In this document: positions 24,154-32,158 of the stretch, one piece after another
How positions within the stretch are numbered: position 1 is the first letter of the stretch
How the letters are laid out: each line of letters starts with the position of its first letter
NCBI GenBank assembly: GCA_902798915.1
Contig: CADBYM010000013.1
Coordinates: 1-64,000 of the forward strand
Length of the DNA: 64,000 bases
Direction of reading: 5' to 3'
From: an uncultured Coriobacteriaceae bacterium
GTDB taxonomy: Bacteria > Actinomycetota > Coriobacteriia > Coriobacteriales > Atopobiaceae
Made by a program: the position numbers and the translations under genes
Notes under the pieces: model-generated
Database searches by the model: none
What the model was told of the DNA's origin: nothing
The model's input: only the letters and a program-made list of their open reading frames with translations

Positions 24154-24263
24154 GGGTTTCTCCCTTGTCCACAACAATACATGTCGCTAACCTACGTTGC
24201 TTATGGCATTGTATCATGTGGTGCGCCGATTCTCTTCCTCTTACTGCAATTCGGAGGTGCGTG

Positions 24264-25091
24264 ATGTCCGTGTTTTCAGATGCCGGTGTTCGGGGCCTAG
24301 CCTGTGCTGCGGTACTTGCCTTCTCGCTTGCGGGGTGCGGAACGGCCCCGAGCGAGTCGGTGAGCGATGGTGTCATCGACGTCACCGCCGAGGCGACTTC
24401 GGATGATGCCGGCAATGCCGATGCGGATTCTGCGGCTGCCAACGACGCGAGTGGCGATGCGAACCAGCATGCCGCTACCGAGACGCCTGTTGCGAAAAAC
24501 ATGACTCCGGCAGAGATTCGCGCGACACTCAACATCGTGGAGGACTTCCGTGACGAGTTCATACACGGCGAGAAACCTGCGGAGTTTCAGAAGTACATCG
24601 TCATGCACGACACCGAGGGCGAGGGCGAGGCGTCGAACGTCATCGACTGGTGGGCGAGCAACGGCAGCCGGGTGGCCTCGCACTTCGTGGTCAACAAGGA
24701 TGGCAGCATCGTGCAGTGCGTTCCGATGGACAAGATTGCGCACCACGCGGGTTTCGGTGACGCGGGACACAACGAGAAGTTTGGTGTGACGGATGAGTCG
24801 CGTGACGACAAAGAAGGGACCCAACCCATCGGCGACTGGGCGCCCGACTACGGAATGAACTCGTATTCGGTGGGCATCGAGATGGTGCACAAGGGTGACG
24901 AGCACGAGGGATATCCGGAGGAGCAATTGCGCGCGGTTGACGGACTCATTGCCTACATCGATGCATATTATGGTTTTCAGAGTGTCATAATAGACCATAA
25001 CGATTGGCGGACGGGCAACTCGGACTGTTCCGAGGAGTTCCAGCCCTACCTCCAGAACCTACAGTCGACGCGCACGCATGATGGGAGCTGA
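24264..25091 (+). CDS. Lipoprotein N-acetylmuramoyl-L-alanine amidase
   Basis: This protein has 275 aa from ATG 24264, 6 bp after GGAGG. A lipoprotein signal ends at the lipobox LAGC (Cys near 25), followed by an Asp/Ala-rich linker to about 75. The amidase_2 (PGRP-like) domain has YIVMHDTEG with the first zinc His, ASHFVVNKDG, AHHAGFGDAGHNE, and IIDHNDWRTG with the second zinc His near the end. It would cut peptide stems from peptidoglycan at the outer face of the membrane. The next gene encodes a GH3 enzyme. Confidence 0.88.
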   Translation: MSVFSDAGVRGLACAAVLAFSLAGCGTAPSESVSDGVIDVTAEATSDDAGNADADSAAANDASGDANQHAATETPVAKNMTPAEIRATLNIVEDFRDEFIHGEKPAEFQKYIVMHDTEGEGEASNVIDWWASNGSRVASHFVVNKDGSIVQCVPMDKIAHHAGFGDAGHNEKFGVTDESRDDKEGTQPIGDWAPDYGMNSYSVGIEMVHKGDEHEGYPEEQLRAVDGLIAYIDAYYGFQSVIIDHNDWRTGNSDCSEEFQPYLQNLQSTRTHDGS

Positions 25092-25095
25092 CGGC

Positions 25096-26634
25096 GTGGA
25101 GAGGCGAGACGCGAGTCGGCGCGATCGCCGCGAAGGACGTGATCAGGGAGTCCAGCGGAATGATTCGCGCAGGCAAAGAACGCAGAGACGGATTACGGGG
25201 TCGCCGGGCGATTCTGAGGTGGATGCCCGGCGTGGGTCTCTGAGAAGGGGCAATGGCTATTCGGGGGGACGCGGTGCGACCCGCAGACGGACCGGCCAGA
25301 CGAGGTTGCATGCCGAGCCTGGGGACGCGACCCGCCGTGCGCGTCCGACGGGACAAGCGACCCGCCGTCGTGTGACGCGGGACGAGGCTCATGTCGTTGC
25401 GCACAACGGCGGTGGCAAGTCTCTGCGCCCTCCAGTCACCCTTGTGGGCATAGCACTGGTTGTGTTGCTCTGCCTGGGCGGTGGCTTCCTGGCGGTGCGT
25501 CACATGCTGTCCCTGGGGGAGACGCAGCAGCAAGAGCAGCAGAGCGAGAAGACTCCCGAGGAGCTCGCCGAGGAGGCCGCACGCAAGCGTGTTGAGCAGC
25601 TTGTGGATGGGCTTACGCTCGAGGAGAAGGCGGCGCAGCTGTTCATCGTCCGCCCCGAGGCGATCACGGGGGTCGAGGTCGCCACCGAGGCGGGCCAGAC
25701 GACACGCGAGACGATATCCAAGAACCCGGTCTGCGGGCTCATCTACTCGGAGCTGAATCTCGTTGAGGAGGGCCAGACCGAAAAGCTCCTAAAGAACACG
25801 CAAAACTACGTGAAGGACGCGAGTGGGCTGCCCGCGTTGCTGTGCGTCGAGGAGGAGGGCGGCAGCCATGCTCCGGTTGCCAATGCCTATCTGGCGAGGT
25901 CGAAGGTCGCCGGTGCCGCACGAATCGGCGCGGGCAACGAGGCGGAGGAAGCGCGCGTGGCAGCGCGCCAGGTGGGCGAGTACTTGTCCTCACTCGGCTT
26001 CAATACCGACCTCGCGCCTGTCGCCGACATCGTAAGCTCTGTGGACAGCGACCTCTCTGAGCGTTCCTTCGGCGACGACCCGCAGAAGGTTGCCTCGATG
26101 GTTGAGGCCCAGGTGGATGGCTACGCGCGATCTGGGGTGCTGTGCGCGGTGAAGCACTTTCCCGGAATTGGGGAGGCCGAGAAGGACCCGCACAACGGTC
26201 GACTGTACTCGCATCGGACCCTCGACGAGCTCATGAAGCGTGAGGTCGTTCCCTTTGCGGCGGCGATCAAGAAGGATGTGCCCATCGTGGTGGTGAGCAG
26301 CATGTCCTGCCTCGAGTTGGGAAACGGTGAGGGAGACCTGCCCTCATGGATGAGCGAGGCCGTCGTGACGGACCTGCTGCGCGGCAAGCTTGGATACAAG
26401 GGCGTGGTGATGACGGATCAGCTCGATGATGAGGCGGTTGCCGATGCCTGTGACCCGGCGGAGCAGGCGGTGCGTGCCATCAAGGCGGGGTGCGACATCG
26501 TCGTCTGCCCACAGGACTACGAGCAAGCCTGCGAGGGCATCCTCAAGGCCGTGGAAGAGGGCGACATCACCGAGAAGCGCATCGACGAGTCGGTTCGACG
26601 AATCGTGAAGCTCAAGGAGGGGCTCGGCGACTAG
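25096..26634 (+). CDS. Membrane-anchored glycoside hydrolase family 3 (NagZ-like)
   Basis: This protein has 512 aa from GTG 25096, which has GGGAG well placed. An ATG at 25078 would overlap the amidase gene. Residues 1-110 are Arg-rich and probably disordered, followed by one transmembrane segment (LVGIALVVLLCLGGGF), then the extracellular GH3 domain. DLAPVADI, KHFPGIGEAEKDPHNG with the catalytic His, and GVVMTDQLDD with the nucleophile Asp are visible. The likely activity is beta-N-acetylglucosaminidase on wall glycans. With the upstream amidase it forms a wall-turnover pair. Confidence 0.85.
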   Translation: MERRDASRRDRREGRDQGVQRNDSRRQRTQRRITGSPGDSEVDARRGSLRRGNGYSGGRGATRRRTGQTRLHAEPGDATRRARPTGQATRRRVTRDEAHVVAHNGGGKSLRPPVTLVGIALVVLLCLGGGFLAVRHMLSLGETQQQEQQSEKTPEELAEEAARKRVEQLVDGLTLEEKAAQLFIVRPEAITGVEVATEAGQTTRETISKNPVCGLIYSELNLVEEGQTEKLLKNTQNYVKDASGLPALLCVEEEGGSHAPVANAYLARSKVAGAARIGAGNEAEEARVAARQVGEYLSSLGFNTDLAPVADIVSSVDSDLSERSFGDDPQKVASMVEAQVDGYARSGVLCAVKHFPGIGEAEKDPHNGRLYSHRTLDELMKREVVPFAAAIKKDVPIVVVSSMSCLELGNGEGDLPSWMSEAVVTDLLRGKLGYKGVVMTDQLDDEAVADACDPAEQAVRAIKAGCDIVVCPQDYEQACEGILKAVEEGDITEKRIDESVRRIVKLKEGLGD

Positions 26635-26691
26635 CGGTGGCCCGGCGGCCCCCGGATGGCGCGGCGGGCAACATCACAAAGGAAACACCTT

Positions 26692-26733
26692 GCGTGCGCA
26701 TGCGTTCCGCATGCGCACGCCCTACGGTATAAT
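26692..26733 (+). promoter_or_regulatory. Promoter of the ABC-F gene with a 29-bp palindrome
   Basis: TATAAT lies at 26728-26733, 34 bp before the TTG start. Immediately upstream is a palindrome with 13-bp perfect arms, GCGTGCGCATGCG (26692-26704) and CGCATGCGCACGC (26708-26720), covering the -35 zone. It could be a repressor operator. It could also be a hairpin ending the GH3 transcript, but no T run follows. Confidence 0.6.
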
Positions 26734-26767
26734 GGCAGGTCATACTCACGAGACCCTGGAGAAGCCC

Positions 26768-28750
26768 TTGATTGCACTTGCGGACAAGATCAGCAAATCG
26801 TTTGGCGGCAACGTGCTCTATGCCGATGCCACGCTGCAGCTCAACGCTGGCGAGCGTTGGGCGCTGGTAGGCCCCAACGGTGCGGGAAAGACCACCCTGC
26901 TCAAGATCATCATGGGGGAGGAGTCCGCTGACGAGGGAAGCGTAACGTTTGCCAAGGATACGACGCTCGGCTATCTCGAGCAGGAATCGGTGCTGGGCGA
27001 GGGCAAGACGGCGCTTCAGGAAGTGGTGGACTCGGCCACCGAGATTCGGGAGCTTGAGCACCTGATTGCACGCCTGGAGAGGCGGATCGCGAACTGCGAG
27101 GACGAGGACGAGCTGGCCCGTCTGCTCGAGCGCTATGGGCATGCTCAGGACCGCTTCGAGCGACTCGGTGGCTACGAACTTGACGCACGTGCCAAGGCAA
27201 TCCTTGCTGGACTCGGCTTTCCCATCGCTGACTTTCAGAAGCCTGCGAGCGACTTTTCGGGTGGATGGCAGATGCGCATCGCACTATCGAAGCTCCTGCT
27301 CCGCCATCCGGACCTCCTCCTGCTTGACGAGCCAACGAATCATCTGGATTTGGAGAGCGTGCAATGGCTCGAGCAGTTTATCGCGTCCTACGACGGTGCG
27401 GTGCTGCTCGTGAGCCACGACCGCTCGTTTATGGATGCCTGCGTGAGTCACGTGGCGTCGCTGGAGAACAAGCGACTCTACACCTATGCAGGTACATATT
27501 CGAGCTATCTGAGGCAGCGCGAAGACAACTTGGAGCAGCTGCGCGCCAAGCGTGCCGCGCAGGAGCGCGACATCGCACACATGGAGACCTTCATCGAGAA
27601 GTTTCGCTACAAACCAACCAAGGCGAAGCAGGTCCAAGAGCGCGTGAAGCGCGTGGAGAGGATTCGTTCGGAGCTGGTGGTCCTGCCTCAGGCACACCAG
27701 GCGATGCGATTTGCCTTCCCCAAGCCGCCGCGCACGGGCGACAAGGTCGTGGAGCTGGCGAGGGTGTCGAAGAGCTTTGGGTCGAATCGCGTGTACCAAG
27801 GACTTGACCTCACCTTCTATCGAGGCGACCACATCGCGCTCGTGGGGCCAAACGGCGCAGGCAAGTCCACACTGCTGAAGCTCATCGCGGGGGTGCTGAG
27901 TCCCGATCGGGGCACCATCGAGTACGGCAAGAGCGTTACGAGCGCCTACTATGCCCAGCACCAGCTGGAGGCGCTCAATCCCGCGAACACGGTCATGGGC
28001 GAGATGGACTCGGTCGCCGCTGGCTGGACCAGCTCCGAGGAGCGTCGGCTGCTCGGAGCGTTCCTCTTCCATGGGGACGACGTGCTGAAGCGCGTCTCGG
28101 TTCTCTCGGGAGGCGAACGGGCACGCTTGGCGCTGGCGAAGATGCTCGTCGCGCCCGATCCGCTGCTCCTCCTCGATGAGCCGACCAACCACTTGGACAT
28201 CGACTCCGTGGACGTCCTCGAGAACGCGCTCAAGGACTTTGCGGGCACCATCATCCTGATCAGCCACGATGAACATCTTGTGCGTGCCATCTCGAACAAG
28301 ATCGTGGACGTGCGCGACCATCGGGCGGTCGTGTACGACGGCGATTACGACTACTATCTCTACAAGCGAGGCGAGCTGGAGTCGCGTGAGGACGAGACGG
28401 TGGCTGCACCCGCACGCACGACGCAGAGTGTGGCGCCTGAGGCGCCGCAGCGCGCGCAAGGCCGCAACGTCAAGACGAAGGAGCAGCGGCGTGCGGAAGC
28501 GGAGGCGCGCAATGCGCAGAGCAGGGCGCTGCGTGCGACCAAGCGCAGGCTCCAAGAGGTTGAGGCCGCGCTCGCGCCCGCACAGAAGCGCTACCAGGAG
28601 CTTATGGACCTCATGGCGACCGAGGAGCTCTATAACGACTCGAACGCATTCGACCAGGCGATGCGCGAGTACGCGTCTCTCTCAAAGAAGATCCCGATCC
28701 TTGAGGAGGAATGGATCGAGCTCACCGAAAAGATGGAAGAAGGTGCCTGA
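26768..28750 (+). CDS. ABC-F family ribosomal ATPase
   Basis: This protein has 660 aa with the TTG start at 26768 (IALADKISKSFG) after TGGAGAAG. It has no transmembrane segments. Two ABC domains show GPNGAGKTT with DFSGGWQMR, and GPNGAGKST with LSGGERARLAL, with LLLDEPTNHLD in both. The interdomain linker is long and charged, as in ABC-F proteins, and the C-terminal ~110 residues form a coiled coil like Uup/YdiF. The probable role is rescue or tuning of translating ribosomes. It gives no sign of being a drug-resistance variant. Confidence 0.93.
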   Translation: MIALADKISKSFGGNVLYADATLQLNAGERWALVGPNGAGKTTLLKIIMGEESADEGSVTFAKDTTLGYLEQESVLGEGKTALQEVVDSATEIRELEHLIARLERRIANCEDEDELARLLERYGHAQDRFERLGGYELDARAKAILAGLGFPIADFQKPASDFSGGWQMRIALSKLLLRHPDLLLLDEPTNHLDLESVQWLEQFIASYDGAVLLVSHDRSFMDACVSHVASLENKRLYTYAGTYSSYLRQREDNLEQLRAKRAAQERDIAHMETFIEKFRYKPTKAKQVQERVKRVERIRSELVVLPQAHQAMRFAFPKPPRTGDKVVELARVSKSFGSNRVYQGLDLTFYRGDHIALVGPNGAGKSTLLKLIAGVLSPDRGTIEYGKSVTSAYYAQHQLEALNPANTVMGEMDSVAAGWTSSEERRLLGAFLFHGDDVLKRVSVLSGGERARLALAKMLVAPDPLLLLDEPTNHLDIDSVDVLENALKDFAGTIILISHDEHLVRAISNKIVDVRDHRAVVYDGDYDYYLYKRGELESREDETVAAPARTTQSVAPEAPQRAQGRNVKTKEQRRAEAEARNAQSRALRATKRRLQEVEAALAPAQKRYQELMDLMATEELYNDSNAFDQAMREYASLSKKIPILEEEWIELTEKMEEGA

Positions 28751-29184
28751 TGGCAAAGCACTTTCGCGAAGGTGCGGGAACGACTGCAGTTGCGCCGCGC
28801 CGTCAGGCGACCGTGCGGCGAGCTGCCTATGTCGAACGGGGCTACCAGGACGACTATTATCCCTATGGGGCCGAGTCGGAGGTCCGTGGCGGCATCTGCG
28901 CGCTGGGAAGGGGGCTCTTCCTGCTCGTCGCGTGGGTGGCGCGCGTGGCCGCCTTGGCCCTTTTTGTTATTGTCATGCTCAACTCAATGCCCGTTCCTTC
29001 AATCAGGTACTACGTGTCGGCGGCAACAGAGGTCGTGACCTCCCATCTGCCGTGGTGCGAGTTTGGCACGCTTTCGGTGGACACGCCGTTTGGCGGAGTC
29101 TTTAGATGCGACCTGTGCCTGATGTCGCTGTTTCTGTTCGTGGTCGACTGGGCGGCGTGTCGCATACGCGCGGCGCTCGTATAG
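28750..29184 (+). CDS. Hypothetical membrane protein
   Basis: This 144-aa protein's ATG shares its A with the stop of the ABC-F gene, so it is coupled. An Arg/Tyr-rich N-terminus of about 55 residues (with RGYQDDYYPYG) is followed by two hydrophobic segments, LFLLVAWVARVAALALFVIV and LCLMSLFLFVVDW. It is not recognised as a family. The neighbours do not define a function. Confidence 0.65.
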   Translation: MAKHFREGAGTTAVAPRRQATVRRAAYVERGYQDDYYPYGAESEVRGGICALGRGLFLLVAWVARVAALALFVIVMLNSMPVPSIRYYVSAATEVVTSHLPWCEFGTLSVDTPFGGVFRCDLCLMSLFLFVVDWAACRIRAALV

Positions 29185-29193
29185 GGAGTGCCC

Positions 29194-29871
29194 ATGGCGT
29201 CCTTCAATCTTGAGAAAGTCCTTTCCATCGCGCTGATGGTGATCATCGTGATGCTCTCCACGGTGTTGCACGAGGTGGCTCACGCTGCCACGGCGAACGC
29301 TTTGGGAGACCCGACGGCAAAGGAACGCGGGCGGCTTACGCTCAATCCGTTCAAGCATCTCGACCTCGTGGGCTCGTTGGTGCTCCCTCTGTTGATGGCG
29401 CTGGTCGGCGGGCCCATCTTTGCCTTTGCGAAGCCAGTCCCGTACAATCCAAATCGTCTTCGCCATCCGATACGCGACGAAGTGCTGGTCGCCTTGGCAG
29501 GTCCCGCATGCAACTTTCTGCAGGCTTGCATAGGTGCTGCGGCGTTCAGGGCCGTGGTGACGGCGGTGGGCTACACGGGCCTTGGAGAGGCAGCCATCTG
29601 GGGACTCGATGCGTTGGCGACCTATGTGTACCTCAACCTCATGCTGATGTTCTTCAATCTCATCCCGCTGCCACCGCTTGATGGCTCATCCATCGTGAGT
29701 CCCCTGCTGCGCGGCAAAGCACGCGACTGGTACTACGTGGTGCAGCGCAACGCCATGCCGGTGCTCCTTGCGGTGATGTACCTCGTGCCCATGGTGCTCC
29801 ATGTCAACCCGGTGGGCATGTACCTCGATGCCACTGCCGCGCCGCTTGCCGTCGCGCTCATAGGATACTAG
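29194..29871 (+). CDS. M50 family site-2 protease-like metalloprotease
   Basis: This 225-aa polytopic membrane protein has HEVAHA (the HExxH zinc site) in the first helix and NLIPLPPLDG, the conserved NPxxxDG-like motif supplying the third ligand, in a later helix. GRLTLNPFKHLDLVGSLVLP is the classic post-HExxH loop of the Rip/YwhC branch. ATG 29194 is favoured by GGGAG 6 bp upstream. The substrate is unknown. It precedes scpA by 1 bp. Confidence 0.88.
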   Translation: MASFNLEKVLSIALMVIIVMLSTVLHEVAHAATANALGDPTAKERGRLTLNPFKHLDLVGSLVLPLLMALVGGPIFAFAKPVPYNPNRLRHPIRDEVLVALAGPACNFLQACIGAAAFRAVVTAVGYTGLGEAAIWGLDALATYVYLNLMLMFFNLIPLPPLDGSSIVSPLLRGKARDWYYVVQRNAMPVLLAVMYLVPMVLHVNPVGMYLDATAAPLAVALIGY

Positions 29872-29872
29872 C

Positions 29873-30682
29873 GTGTCGTACCGCGTCCGCACCCAGGCGT
29901 TCACCGGTCCGTTCGACCTGCTGCTCTCGCTGGTGAGCCGCCAGCGCGTTGCCATAGGGTCAATCTCCATCGCGGAGGTTGCCGACCAATACCTCGACGA
30001 GGTACGGCGCATGGGCGAGATGGACCTCGACGTGGCAAGCGACTTCGTCTTGGTCGCCTCGACGCTGCTCGACATCAAGGCCGCTTCGCTCGTACCCTCC
30101 GAGCCGGTGGAGCGCGTGGCGGATCCGGAGGAGGACGAGCTCGCGAACCTCACCCCCGAGATGGCGCGCGAGATGCTCATTGAGCGACTCATCGCCTACA
30201 AGCAGTTCCGCAACGCGGGCATGGCCTTGGCGAGTCGCATGGAGGTGGAATCGCTCATGCTGCCGCGCACGGCAGGCCCAGACCCTGAGTTCCTAGGCCT
30301 GATGCCCAACTTCCTGGAGGGCGTCTCGCTCAGGAGCCTTGCGGTGATCTGTGCGGATCTGACGGCACGGCGCGAGAGCTTCCTGCTCGATGCGGAGCAC
30401 GTCGCGGCGCGGCGCGCGCCGGTCGCGCTCACGGTTGCCGCAGTCGATCGCATCACGCGAATGAGGGGTCACGTGAGCTTTAGCGAGCTGCTCGATGGCG
30501 ATACCACGCCGCAGACGGTCGTCGTCACGTTCCTGGCGATGCTCGAGCTCTTCAAGCGTGGGTCGATCACCGTGAGGCAGGCCCAGACGTTTGGCGAGAT
30601 CGACATCGTGCGCGTGGAGGGGGCGCCGGCATTCGAGCTGGACGAGTCTCCCTTCACAAGCGTTGGTGAGGAGGAGTTCTAA
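29873..30682 (+). CDS. scpA: Segregation and condensation protein A
   Basis: This 269-aa kleisin subunit bridges SMC heads with ScpB in chromosome condensation. The N-terminus FTGPFDLLLSLVSRQRVAIG and the ISIAEVADQYLDEVR and DVASDFVLVASTLLDIKA segments are diagnostic. The C-terminal winged helix with VVTFLAMLELFKRG binds SMC. It overlaps scpB by 1 bp. Confidence 0.95.
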   Translation: MSYRVRTQAFTGPFDLLLSLVSRQRVAIGSISIAEVADQYLDEVRRMGEMDLDVASDFVLVASTLLDIKAASLVPSEPVERVADPEEDELANLTPEMAREMLIERLIAYKQFRNAGMALASRMEVESLMLPRTAGPDPEFLGLMPNFLEGVSLRSLAVICADLTARRESFLLDAEHVAARRAPVALTVAAVDRITRMRGHVSFSELLDGDTTPQTVVVTFLAMLELFKRGSITVRQAQTFGEIDIVRVEGAPAFELDESPFTSVGEEEF

Positions 30683-31353
30683 TGCGTGAGGTGCAGTCGT
30701 TGGACCCGGGGTCGCTGCAGGGCGTGCTTGAGGCGCTGCTGCTCGTGTCGAGCGAGGCGGTTCCCGCGCGAGTCCTTGCAGAGGCTGCCGGTGTGGCCGA
30801 GGCAGAGGCTGTCGAGGCCTTGAAGCGGCTCTCGTCCTCATATGCGGATGCGAACCGTGGGATTCAGTTGCGGGAGGTGGCCGGTGGGTGGCGGCTGTTC
30901 ACGCATCCTGCGCACCATGACGTGATTGAGGCCTACGTGCTCTCGTGGGACCATCGGCGGCTCTCACAGGCGGCCTTGGAGACCCTCGCGGTGGTGGCAT
31001 ACCACCAGCCGGTGAGCCGCGAGGGCGTACGCGTGGTGAGAGGTGTCAATTCCGACGGGGTGCTCGCGTCGCTCAAGGAGAAGGGACTCGTGCGCGAGGT
31101 GGGCAAGGATGCGCGCCAGGCCGCGCTCTTTGGCACGACCGCGCGCTTCTTGGAGACCTTCGGGTTGCGCGACCTCAAGGACCTGCCTCCGCTCGAGGAC
31201 TTCGCCCCCGACGAGAAGTCGCGGGAGTTCATCCGCGAGCGTCTCTCGGGGACGTCGGAGGTGCTTCCTCTGGAGGAGATTGCCGAGGATCTTGACGAGG
31301 AGCGCGACCTGCTCTCCGATGGCGACGTTGCAGGTGAGTTCGATGGGGCATAG
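30682..31353 (+). CDS. scpB: Segregation and condensation protein B
   Basis: This 223-aa protein has two winged-helix domains. LEALLLVSSEAVPARVLAEA starts the first. LSQAALETLAVVAYHQPVSR and VRGVNSDGVLASLKEKGLV lie in the second and are the family hallmark. GTTARFLETFGLRDLKDLP closes the core. The partner is ScpA just upstream. Confidence 0.95.
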   Translation: MREVQSLDPGSLQGVLEALLLVSSEAVPARVLAEAAGVAEAEAVEALKRLSSSYADANRGIQLREVAGGWRLFTHPAHHDVIEAYVLSWDHRRLSQAALETLAVVAYHQPVSREGVRVVRGVNSDGVLASLKEKGLVREVGKDARQAALFGTTARFLETFGLRDLKDLPPLEDFAPDEKSREFIRERLSGTSEVLPLEEIAEDLDEERDLLSDGDVAGEFDGA

Positions 31354-31366
31354 CGAGGAGCGTGTC

Positions 31367-32158
31367 GTGCCCATGCGCCTGCAGCGCTTTCTTGCACGGG
31401 CGGGCGTTGCGAGCAGACGTGGCTCCGAGAAGCTCATGACGGCGGGACGCGTGTGCGTGAACGGCCAGGTGGTGCGCGAGATGGGCAGCAAGGTCGATCC
31501 CGCGGTGGACACGGTCACCGTCGACGGTTCCGTGGTCCGCTTGGCAGAGCGCCCATGCTACCTCGTCCTCAACAAGCCTGAAGGCTACCTCACGACGATG
31601 AGCGATCCCTACGGGCGGCCTTGCGTGGCGGGCTTGGTGCCGACGGAGCGCTATCCCGGCCTGTTCCCGGTGGGCAGGCTCGACGGCGACACGACGGGCA
31701 TCTTGCTCTTCACCACCAACGGCAATGTGGCCCAGGCGCTTCTGCATCCCTCTCGTCACGTGGACAAGCACTATGTGGCGCTGGTCGAGGGCTCACCAAG
31801 CGCGAAGGACGTGGAACGCCTGAGGAGGGGCGTCATGCTCGATGACGGGCCGACCGCCCCTGCTGAGTTGACGTTGCTCGCTCCTGACGACGCGCTCTTC
31901 CGTGTGGTGGCGCCCGAGGGGGCGCGTGGCGATACGAGCGTCGTGGGCATAACGGTACACGAGGGTCGCAAGCATCAGGTCAAACGCATGCTGGCTGCCG
32001 TGGGACACAAGGTCCTCGTCCTGCATCGTGACGCGTTCGGGCCACTCACCCTGCGTGGGTGCAGACGTGGCGCGTGGCGCATGCTCGACGATGACGAGGT
32101 GCGTGCCCTGGAAAGCCTGGGCAAGAACCTCAATAAAGAAAAAGGAGACAAAGAATGA
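31367..32158 (+). CDS. rluB: 23S rRNA pseudouridine synthase (RluB/RsuA family)
   Basis: This protein has 263 aa from GTG 31367, 6 bp after GAGGAG. The alternatives are ATG 31343, which overlaps scpB, and ATG 31373. An S4 RNA-binding domain (RLQRFLARAGVASRRGSEK) comes first, and then the synthase core with GRLDGDTTGILLFTTNG holding the catalytic Asp, and EGRKHQVKRMLAAVGH late. Gene order after scpAB is the common Gram-positive arrangement. Confidence 0.9.
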   Translation: MPMRLQRFLARAGVASRRGSEKLMTAGRVCVNGQVVREMGSKVDPAVDTVTVDGSVVRLAERPCYLVLNKPEGYLTTMSDPYGRPCVAGLVPTERYPGLFPVGRLDGDTTGILLFTTNGNVAQALLHPSRHVDKHYVALVEGSPSAKDVERLRRGVMLDDGPTAPAELTLLAPDDALFRVVAPEGARGDTSVVGITVHEGRKHQVKRMLAAVGHKVLVLHRDAFGPLTLRGCRRGAWRMLDDDEVRALESLGKNLNKEKGDKE

